Of a stretch of 64,000 nucleotides of DNA, positions 47,401 through 57,099 are shown in pieces; positions within the stretch are counted from its first letter, which is position 1, and every line of letters starts with the position of its first letter. The notes beneath the pieces were generated by a model. The model was not told the origin of the DNA, did not search any database, and saw nothing but the letters and a program-made list of their open reading frames with translations. The position numbers and the translations under genes are program-made. Source of the DNA: Sarcomyxa edulis (lineage: Eukaryota; Basidiomycota; Agaricomycetes; Agaricales; Mycenaceae); NCBI GenBank assembly GCA_009761415.1, contig QUOL01000026.1:186001-250000 (forward strand), given 5' to 3'.

Positions 47401-48339
47401 ATATGTACTCACTGGAAGGGCGACATGTCCCTACTTTCCGAGTACCAAGTGGGACGAAAAAAGGCCGTGGGAGACGATTGACGGTTGCAATGGGATCAAC
47501 GATGCGCGTCTAAATGTCACATGGGGAGATGAGAACCCTGGCCAGGATGTTTCACCCACGAGGATCCTGCAAGCGCTGGCAGACCTGATACTCGGAGCTG
47601 CCAATATAAGCAAGTCGAGAACGAGCCATTCGATCAAGACCACAACGGCACACTTCAGGTCGTTCATAAGCACGGTAAGTCAAGTGCTGGTCGAGTAAGT
47701 TATCGTCATCTGGTTCATAGTACATACAACCAGCCACACGGAACGCAACAAGCTGTGATAAGAGTATTAGCATTAGATGTCTGGGCGGAAGCAGACGGCG
47801 TACATAGAGAACGACAAACTTTTCTGGACACTAGAGACAGACGAGCTATAGGCTACCAAGACAATTTTCAAGGGAGTGAAGAAGTTTTGAAGGTAAAATG
47901 TCTCGTCATCGACATTCCAGCAAGATCGATCTTGCAACGAACCCTCTCCGGTGACACCTCGACCTTCGCCTGTAGACATCTCCGTATTTTGCATATCTGT
48001 GATCGTCATTCCAAGCTGCGTAAGAGCTCTAGTAATGACTGGAATTTTAAGAGTTCTGAGGCTATCTCGGTTGTTGCCAAAAAAGCGCTGAAGTCGGCTA
48101 GTCGATGGCCGTCCTCGGAGGAGAGATAGCGAACAGCAGCGCTATATAACCCAAGAGTTCGAGTTAGTTACAAAGCCCAAATCGATCGCTGGCTGAGTAG
48201 CTCGGGTCGTTGCTGCTGTGCCGCTCTGGTCGGTCTGAGGAACAAGAATCGTAGTAGACCAAGAGGCAGGCGGAACGGTAATATTAGACACCAACTGCCA
48301 ATAGTAGACAGTCGTTTGCAAAAGAAAAACATCCGAGTC
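47401..48339. other. unassigned
   Basis: Short frames on both strands, none recognised; may include the first exon of carrier 3. Confidence 0.3.
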
Positions 48340-48840
48340 GGTTGCGGTGAAGCACTGCCACAATGCGGAGTCCGGCCTCTCCGAGTCTCCCAGGCTTTTC
48401 TTCTCTTTCGCTTTCAGTCGTTCTTCTGGATAGCTATAGCCAACGGTCCATACGTCTCTCATGCAATTCAGAAGTTCCAAAAAGTCGATGGAACGAATGC
48501 GCTGAAGCGTTGCTTGATGTTCTTCATCGTAGAGGTGCTTCGAGGCAAGTCTAGCTTCCTTCTCTATCCAAATCGCGTCGCAACCACATGCAACTTCAAG
48601 TGCTCCTCCAAGGACTCGTGGATCTTGGATTGTCGGCAAGGGAAACGGGCGGGGTCGCTTACCAGGTAAGCCTTCTCCACTACCTCAACATACCCTATCT
48701 CTCCCAATCCTTTCGTGTTCATGATTACTGTATTATCTTTGAATCTGGATCTGTGATCTACGTGGGTCGTTGATGCAGTTCCAGTCCCTAGATATGCAGG
48801 ATTGTCGCAATACATTCACCTGGTCGCATTGCAGAGTGGG
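48340..48840 (-). pseudogene. decayed BTB-protein paralogue
   Basis: On the minus strand, HESLEEHLKLHVVATRFG then a stop, with a frameshift into IEKEARLASKHLYDEEHQAT and LQRIRSIDFLELLN, parallels LEEPLKLYAVATRFGWEEEA and LASKYTLRLSLYDEEHHETL of the intact BTB gene. Seven residues (YTLRLSL) are also missing. Just upstream (48690-48840) the DNA matches the promoter side of the intact gene (ATATGCAGGATTGTCGCA at about 48791-48808 and at 42674-42691), so the whole BTB fold between was deleted. No open frame could give a working protein. Confidence 0.75.
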
Positions 48841-50034
48841 CCTATATCTCAAGGATCCCCCCCTTCTCACTTCTTGATCTGATCCGGATCGTAGCATCCA
48901 TGCGAACCAGCGCTGAGCGCTAGCAGTCGTTCCTGGTACTCAAGACCAGAGATCTAGCCAAGGTGATCATGTATACATCGGCTGGCTTGCTTTGATATAA
49001 CAGGCTTCCTATCTGACTGCCGATTGAATCACGTCTCTCTTCTCTATCCCTCCCTCTCTCGTCTTCGAGTATCGTTCTGTCTATGTACAGAGAAGTATCT
49101 CCTCTGGTTATTTCACTTTGGTCATTGAACTCAAGCCATGCTGCACACACACACTTTCCTTCTTTCCATCCGTCTAGTTCTTGTTAGCTCCGGCCGTTCT
49201 AATCTTATCGCTTTGAGCCGAAATCCGTTGCAAGTGGCTTCAGTCAGTTCGAATGGACGGAGTGATCGGGAGACGACTTGGGCTTGGGGCATATAAGCCT
49301 TCCATACCATTACCAGCTGGCAGCTGCCACACGAGTCCAACACGAGTCTGGGCACGTACAGTGCACGTGGCAATGACTGGGTATAAAAACCACGGATTGA
49401 CCACGGAGGCAAAATCTACTTGAACGACATCCCCACCGCTTGCCTTGTGTCTCCCTTGCAGTTGTGGCAGTATGAGAGCTAATGATGCCTATATTCATAC
49501 GGTGTTTACTCGGCTGCGAAGATATCTGAAGATGGCTTGCGCGCATCCTTTTGGGTCCGATCTCGCTACCGACGCACTTTTTGATAGGCTTCTCGACTCT
49601 GTGATGGCAGGCGAGTCTACAAGCTTTACTCAGATGCGAAGGGTATATGGTGATGGCTATTTGCACAGATGTCAAGTCCGGTCTCAGTAGGAGTACATCT
49701 GCTAATGATGTTTCCGACTCTCGTGTATTCGATATCTGCGTAGGTGTTAAGAAAGGTCGCGGATCGTTGTACATATACCTTAAGCGCGGGTTACCAGACG
49801 AAAGGTTATTGGAAGCTTTGTCGGTGAGCATAGTTTTCGATCCAGTAATACTTATGTTGCCTGCTTTTGTTGCAGTGGGGACAATGTCAAGCAGTGGCGA
49901 TGTGTTAATATGTTCGGTTCATATACTATCTGAACGTATTCACGTTCAGGATTTTGTTGCCCAGTGAATTTTTCGAGTCAGTGATATGTTGACTGATTTC
50001 GTTGCAGTGGCTCCGTCGCTTGGAGGAGCGTTGG
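48841..50034. other. no firm gene; possible upstream exons of carrier 4
   Basis: Plus-strand frames at 49445-49967 (IHTVFTRLRRYLKMACAHPF; KKGRGSLYIYLKRGLPDERL) might be coding. Two similar intron-like stretches, 49911-49963 and 50039-50097, share ATATACTATC and AGGATTTTGTTGCCCAG-type ends, pointing to a small local duplication just before carrier 4. Confidence 0.3.
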
Positions 50035-50614
50035 ATGGGTACGTTCAGTCTATATACTATCCGGACGCATATTAACTTTTAAGATTTTGTCACCTAGCGA
50101 AATACGGTGCGCGCTTGAGGATGAGCGATGTGAAGGGAAATGAAACCAATTATAACGGCGACGTCACCGACAACAGGTCAAACTATGGTAACACCACCGC
50201 GACCCAGACGTACGATTCGTACAATACCACCACAACTCATACGACCAATTCGTACAATGATAATTCCCGACGAACTATCTACCATGGTACTAGTTGAGTC
50301 CAATAATCAATGTTCGTTTCATCGTTCATGGTCGGCTCACGAATTTAGCCTTACTCTGCGGCTTGACTTCGTTCACCATGGATCCGTCTCCGCCAAATCA
50401 ATCATTAATTCCCTTCGATGCAAGTGACCTTACTCCCTCATTTCATTCGACGTGCTCATATATCTTGTACACATTGCAGCCCGGAAGCACTCAGATCTCA
50501 CTAGTGCTGACTGTCAGTCACGCTGAAATATATAGCACGATGCTGGTGGCCAACATCGCTTTCCTATTTATGATCCGACAATATTTGATCAGCTGGGTCA
50601 CGGCGTTGAGGTAG
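50035..50614 (+). CDS. Asn-rich GNE-motif protein with hydrophobic C-terminus (carrier 4)
   Basis: Motif exon 50098-50286, with ATG at 50121 (MSDVKGNETNYNG); a tiny preceding exon ATGG (50035-50038) joins in frame across an intron with branch-like TTAAC. The motif continues DNRSNYGNTTATQTYDSYN, TTNSYNDNSRRTIYH, with two SYN blocks. The intron 50287-50348 directly follows, and the last exon (50349-50614) keeps the frame: LLCGLTSFTMDPSPPNQSLI, then a hydrophobic end with TMLVANIAFLFMIRQYLISW that could enter a membrane. The protein is about 145-155 aa. DNA and protein of the motif are closest to carrier 1. No known enzyme domain. Confidence 0.55.
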
Positions 50615-53442
50615 AACGTAAACCAGGAGGTAGGTATACATCCTGATTTTCTTTTCACTGGCCTGATGAATGTATTTCTGTTAGTTGCGTTATCGTCTTG
50701 GTTTTTTATTCTAGTGATCGCACGTCTTTTTTTCCAGATTCGAAGCTATCATGTTCCCAATTATCTCTTGGAATATACAGACTTTTGTCGAGAACATCGC
50801 AACGCCGACAAAAATCTTCCTTCAAGCCAGCAATTGTCTTGAAGTTGGCCGAGTGACGGACCTCGTCCTTCAAAATGAGATACACATCCCTGAACCCAAA
50901 GATGCGTGGCCCTCTACACGGGCTGCCAACACCTCCCCAATACATGTGTGGTCATACCCACCTAACCCCAGACCCCCTCAAATCCTGAACGTTGCTGCAT
51001 CGCCTCGAAGTTTCCTCTGCACGATCCCCTTCGTCGTCTAGTCTCAACAATCGTCCACACGGAACACATCGAGGACGGCAGGAAATCGAAAGCAACTGTC
51101 GAGTAGGCTGCAAGACACCCGACAACGACTGACGTGGTTGCTGCGATATGAAAAATGAGCTAGATGCATGGGCGAAGACAAATGTACACTCCGAACGACG
51201 AAGATATGCTGGACAGGCTGAAGGACTGGCTCATGACTCTGTGCTCCGCTATCCTAGAGTCTCCTGCATGACTAGTCGTGCTGTCAAGAGATAGACCTTT
51301 GCAAGAGACAGAGGGGGACCACCAAGACCAAGTTCAGTCTTGACTTCAAAAAGAGCGCTTCGAAGGAGAATTTTGTTGTTTCCTGCGGCGTATCCCCTGC
51401 GGCGCCCACCTGCAATAGATATAGCCATAAGTCACATCCTGCCCGATAGTCCTCGGCCCTATAGAACAGCAAGAGACACGGAAGTAACGGAAGAACGACT
51501 GGGAGTTACAAGGTGGATGAAAGTGGCAGATTGACCGAGGGCGTTTCCTAGATGGTAGAATTTCCAGGGAATCGCGGGGAACTATCTTCAGGTTGTCGTG
51601 CACGAACAGATGTGACGACGACGAGTACTTGTGAGTCGGTCCAGAGGATGTGTCCTAGTCGATGGCCGTCGATGGTCGGTCAGAGGATGGTATGAGTCAC
51701 GTTCGGTCCGAGACTCCGAGCCCGAAAAAAACATTCGTTTTTCCATCAGTCTCTCCGCTCAGTCGGTCCAACTTTCAACAAAAGGTTCTGTTCAACTTGT
51801 CCTAGGCCTTAGCTTGTTCCAGGCGCATCTCATAGGGATGGATCCCAAGCCATGCATCTGTTCTGACTTCTCACCGAGTTCTTCTCAAGAGTTGGCTTCG
51901 GAATGTCTGACTAGATCGTTTGTTGTGTTTATCATTCTATCGACATCTTGTAGGTCCGAGTATCCTTCTAATATGATTCCAAACTCGAGCGACGGCATCA
52001 GCTCAGCAAAGGCTTTCCTCACGCTCTGGAGATGGGATGTCTCGTTGGCCGCTTCTCTGTACTCGCCGCAGATTACCTTCTATCCATCTTCTTCGTTATG
52101 CTCCTCTCAGGTGTCTCTACCACGAGCGTCGATCCCAGGATTCCAACTAGTATCCCCCAGATGTATGCGATCCAGCACTGGGTGGAGGTTACCGGACGCA
52201 CGATCAAAGACGGCTTCACAGTGATGAGATGCAGGACTCTGGCGGGACGTAGGAGGAATTCTAGCGATTCCATGATTTCTTTGGGTCTAGGAACCGTCTC
52301 AGAGAATGAAAGTTCAACATACCTAACATCAACATACTGACATATGGACGACTCTCTGGCGTACTCGACGACGAATGCCGATTTACTCAATTCACGCTAA
52401 TCAGAGAGAGGGTTCATGATTATGAATCGAATGTCAGTCTGATTGCACTGGGCGGTTTCATACGGATTCCTTACCGGCGTGGTTGTGAATGGTCGAGGTG
52501 TTGTAGGAATCGTGAGTCCTCTTTTCTCGACGACATCGACTTGGACGATGCTCATCAGAACCCGATCCTCTGGACCGACTCAAAAGCATTCGTCGTCGTC
52601 GCATCTGTCCTTGGACGACAACCCGACAGATGGTCGTCGACATATGCTGTGGAAATTCTGCTATCTAAGAAATGCCCTCAGTACGATTCACTCTCTCAGG
52701 CTGGACGGGGCTTGTCGTGGTACTATGTGGAACGAAACCAAGGGAATCTTTACGTGGCGAGCGTTCATATACTTGGACTTCCACGGGATCCGGGTCAAGG
52801 ACTCAGTTTCAAGCAGTCTCACAGAAGTCCTTTTTCTCCTCGAGCCTAAGCGTACGCTGCGAATACAATTCTAGTATCTTCACTTTGACGGAGATTCGCT
52901 GAACGACAGTACTCCTCGTCAATCTTCGTTCGACGCAGACGATGCTCCAAAACAGCTTGGTCATTCTACTACTATATTATGCCATGCTTTCTCGTGTTGT
53001 CTCATATCCTGCCCAAAACTGAATGAACCTAACTTTCCACCTCGATGATTGGCTGTGTGTCGACGTCTCTTTGAGGCGCATCGATGTACCGGGCTCCGCA
53101 TGTCTCAGTACGATATAGATCTTTGACACCTGTCTGCGAAGTATGTTCGAGTTACTCTGACTAGTCGATAGGCAGATCAGGCTTGTCGTATGTCTTTCTT
53201 CTTAACCATTTGCCGATCCCAATGATGTTTCTGTTTATCACAACCTTCGCGATCGATATATATGCTTCCATATGGTTCTACTATTGATGTTCCTACTCGT
53301 GTCATGGCCCCCTAAGTATACCAACATGGACCTGAAAAACAATAATATTGATCAAGTCAACCGCAGTAGAAGCTTACAATGCAAGTAATATTATAGCGTA
53401 GAAATAGTTCTACATCTCTGGAGATAATGGAAAATGATGTAT
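50615..53442. other. long stretch without an assigned gene
   Basis: Several plus-strand frames (50751-51041, 51631-52224, 52032-52340, 52443-52874) of up to about 200 codons overlap one another, and none resembles a family I know. The frame ending at 52340 (EVTGRTIKDGFTVMRCRTLA then SENESSTYLTSTY) reads like a real C-terminal tail. It may be a fast-evolving or broken gene. Confidence 0.3.
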
Positions 53443-55762
53443 CTAGATAGTCCCGTTTAGTGGAGGTTGCCCCTTGCTCCTCGACTTAGACCTGGTCCGA
53501 GTAGTCTCTTTCCTAGGTCGTTTCGACGCAGTCGATCTCTCGACTTCAACGTCCTTTTCAACATCGTCGCGTGTTCTCTTGAAGGACTGTGAGTTCGTGG
53601 GAGGGGCTTCTTGAGTCACCTCAGCCGCTTCGGCTTTTTTCCGGCACGCTTCCACCTGGCCGTGGGTCTTGTCGTTGTCCGGCCAATCGGGCTGGGAGAA
53701 ACACTCCTCCCAAGCGTTCCGCAAGTCACTGTGGTCTTGAAAAGGCACGGGAATCCCGACTACCTTCATGGTTTTGGACCACATCCAAGCCCTTACCATA
53801 TTGATGGCGGTGTCGAGCCAAACGGTCAAGGGGGCGAAATCGAATGCGAAGTCTTCGTGGATGGTCCCGCGTGAAACGAAATTGGCGATCTTGTTGCTTC
53901 CACCGACACACCGCCCCTTGGAACCTATATGATACTCGTCGAAAAGAGCTTCCATCATCTGGCTGACTTCGTGCGGTTGGTTATGAGCCATGTATCGGAG
54001 GCCGTGGTAGGTGACGACGTGGATGAATGACTCCATATCGTCTTGAACGTCGTGCGGCTTCATTGGATTTTGGAGGAGGGCAGCAGACATGAATTGCCAC
54101 GTTCCCTGGGGTAAAAGAAAGACAATATATCAGTGTATGCAATGCGATGGACTCTGGTAGACTCACAGTACGGTCCTGCTGTCGAGGTCCAGCTCTGATG
54201 CCGACCACGGTCCTGGCATAATCCCAATCGTTCAAGATTCCATTTCCGAACTCATCGATGAGAATATTGGCTGCGCTGATATCCCGATGTAGGATACCGC
54301 ATTTAGTATACGCGTCCTCGTGAGCTGCCAAAATGATCATCAGTACGATCCGACAATAACATCGGGGAGATTGGAACTTTACCTATGAAGGCGTGGTATA
54401 CAACCGTCATGAACTGCTTCGTCGAAGTAAATTCCTTCAGGGGCATGCCGACGCAATCCTCCACAAATCGGTTGTGTACTCGCGGTCTCGGCGTACCTGG
54501 GCCACCAACCCGCCACTCGCTTTCTGCAAATGTATCCGTCTTCGTCGTGTGACCCAGGTCATCGCCGCAAACGAATTTCGGGACGTATCGAACATGTTCC
54601 TTGTTCAGCAGCATCAACGTATCCGACTCCTTCAGCATCCCGTCCTCGAAGGTACGCCATGAGTCCTTCATAAACATTACCTTGTCGGTGGCGACCTCGT
54701 AAACTGGATACGCTCGTGTGGCTCTACCGATCATAGAGTCGGCGTTGGCCATGGAGCCCCACGCAAGGAATTCACGCATTCCTTTCTTGTTGTTTGGGAC
54801 AAGGAACTTGTACACAGGTCGTTCTTGAGTGTTCTTCCAACGCGATAGCTTCTCTTTAGCAATCTTCGCCTCCTGGCTCGTCGCAAGAGAGACTGTAGGG
54901 TCCATACCGCGCTCTTCGTCCGAAAGATGTGAGAATCGCCAGAAGAACTCGGCTAGCAGATTGCCGTCCTCTCGGAAGTTGAATCGCCTCGTCACTACAG
55001 CTCCTGAACGATCCCAAAGGATAAACCGGACCCAAGGATCGCCGAGGAATATCGAGAAAGCAAAAAGGCGATGTTGACGAGAGCAAAGTTCGGTAGCGTA
55101 GCTGACCAGTTGGCCCCTGCATGAATCTCTTCGTTTCGAATGACGTAAGAAGGTTCCCTCGTCCTTGAACGGGTCGTGTGTATCGTCAGACTTGAATTCC
55201 ATCCACAGAGCGGTCTTGTCAAGCTGGGTAGGACGGAGAGTGGTGTCGACGTTACTCGGGTACATGCAGATATCAGGTGCGAGCTCAGTCTCTGAATTAG
55301 GATCGGAATGGCGGCTGGTATTGACGAGCTTGTAGCCAGGTAGAACAGATCGGGGTTTAGAGTTTTTGCCTTTGCCTTTGGGATATGCGCATTGAGCGAG
55401 TTTGACCTAGAACGATATTGAAGATCAGCGATCAGAGATGTAAGAGACTGTAGACGCACGAATTCCGGGTACATCTTGGCCTCCAGCTCTCCAGACGGCA
55501 TAGCGTTGAAGTGCTCTTTCTTTATTGAGCGAAAGGCATGTTCGGGCGACAGAGGCATGAATTTGTCGAGGAAATCCCGGGGCGGCATTCCTCCGGTCCA
55601 GTGGCTACTCATCTCGCTGTCGTGGGTTTCGCGCCTCTCGGGAAAAAGTATCGGTTTTGTGCTGTGTTTTGAAACTCCTTTCAAGCTTCGTTTGACTGGT
55701 GAGCCAGTAGTAGAGATGGTTGCAGGGGGACCATAATTAGGAAGGGATTGAGCGACAGACAT
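53443..55762 (-). CDS. fungal-type protein kinase FunK1, copy 4
   Basis: Exons 55762-55460, 55406-54383, 54324-54167 and 54105-53443; introns 53, 58 and 61 nt; 715 aa. N-terminus MSVAQSLPNYGPPATISTTG. Beta3 region VATDKVMFMKDSW, catalytic loop ILHRDISAANILIDEFGNG (Pro of the usual SAPN is Ala), NDWDYARTVVGI. The basic tail ends SKGQPPLNGTI, like copy 5. Its WRVGGPGTPRPRVHNRFVED segment is shared only with copy 5, so the two are closest relatives; they lie head to head with about 1.3 kb between start codons. Confidence 0.9.
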
Positions 55763-56290
55763 GATGAGAAGACTTACCAGGAGAGATGGGAACGCGAAAG
55801 GCTTTATAGAGCGGGGATGCGTCCGAAACAAATATGAAATGTGATATCTACAAAGGGAGTGGAAATTGGATAGACGGGTCAAGCGTGTGTCACGAAGATC
55901 TCGAAATGAGACTTACGAGGTACGAACAAGCGCGATTTGACTGACACTGATGGACAGAAATATATACGTAGATATCTATGTAGAAGGTGGATGCAGCGTT
56001 GGCTGTCCTGGCTACGAGTTAGTGCTAGTCAGCGCGTTACTTGACTGATAAGTCGAAGTTGAAGGGGCGGCACAACATACGGTCACGTTGTCACGTACCG
56101 GATTTAGGGCAGGCCTTCTCGCGTAAATATTTGAAAATCGGTTTGGACGCGCCAATCTCGGCTCTCTGGACAGCAGTCATCGATGCGTGGCAGTGCGTTC
56201 AAGTGTGGAACATGTGAAGGGAACTGTCGATACGGGACCGAAAAGTTGCTGATTTTGGATCCTCTGTGCTTCTCAAGAGTTCGGATGGGA
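55763..56290 (-). promoter_or_regulatory. conserved FunK1 promoter, copy 4
   Basis: Inverted arm of the copy 4/copy 5 promoter pair. TATAAA (complement of 55803-55808), palindrome TAGATATCTA at 55969-55978, about 13 bp nearer to TATA than in the other copies. It holds the unoccupied MITE target TA at 56049-56050. Confidence 0.6.
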
Positions 56291-56429
56291 GTTTTAGCGG
56301 AGAGACTCCTGTTCGTGCTCGACGTTTGTCCATCCACCTCTGCACGAGCTCTCTTCTCCTTTCCCTAGCATTCAAATCTCAAGTTCCACTGAAGATAGAG
56401 GACACGTCTGCGTGTTCTAGCGGAGGACC

Positions 56430-57099
56430 GATTTTCAAATATCTTACGCGAAACAGCCTGCCCTAAATCTGGTACGTGACATCGTGACCGCATGTTGTGC
56501 CGCCCCTTCAACTTCGACTTACTGTATGCACGGGTGATAGTGCACAGTCACGCGTCACAAGGACCTCCGTGCAGTGCACTTGCCCTTCCGGGTCACGGGT
56601 CACAGCCGGTTTTGTGCACTTGTCCCCGCGTCACATTTTTCGTTTTTCCTCACTTTTCGCTTGTATTTGGCCCATTTTGAGGTTCAAAAATTTTTCCCGT
56701 GCACTTTTCGTGCACGGTCACAGGTCACGAGCCCATTTGTGCACTTCCTCCCGGACGTCACAAAACTTTGGCGTGTGCACTATCACCCGTGCATACAGTA
56801 TCAGTCAAGTAACGCGCTGACTAGCACTAACCTGTAGCTAGAAAGGATAACTGTGCATCCAACTTCTACATAGATATCTACGTATAGCTTTCTGACCATT
56901 AGTGTCCCTGAAATCGCGCTTGTGCGTATCTCGTAAGTCTCATTTCGAGATTTTAGCATCACACGCTTGACCCGTCTATAGGATTTCCACTCCCTTTGTA
57001 GATATCACATTTCATATTTGTTTTGGACGCCTCCCCCTAGCTGCCTTATCTTCTTTAAAGCTATTCGCATTTCCACCTCTCTTGGTGAGTCTTCGCATC
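56430..57099 (+). promoter_or_regulatory. conserved FunK1 promoter, copy 5, interrupted by a MITE
   Basis: Same block as in the other copies, split by the element at 56522-56798. Palindrome TAGATATCTA at 56871-56880. The TATA position reads TTTAAA (57054-57059) instead of TATAAA, the only copy changed there. Confidence 0.6.
56522..56798. mobile_element. 277-bp MITE with 25-bp inverted repeats and TA duplication
   Basis: Perfect 25-bp terminal inverted repeats (CTGTATGCACGGGTGATAGT... at 56522-56546 and its complement at 56774-56798), flanked by TA on both sides (56520-56521, 56799-56800). The same promoter in FunK1 copy 4 has the uninterrupted sequence around one TA (56049-56050), so this is a true insertion. 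TA duplication suggests mobilisation by a Tc1/mariner-type transposase; no transposase is coded here. The inside has repeated GTGCAC and GGTCAC strings. Confidence 0.92.

Noticed and set aside
52458..52643. Possible sixth Asn-rich motif (DSYNTSTIHNH on the minus strand)
   Set aside because: Only the SYN part is present; the VxGxQxNYNG core is missing.
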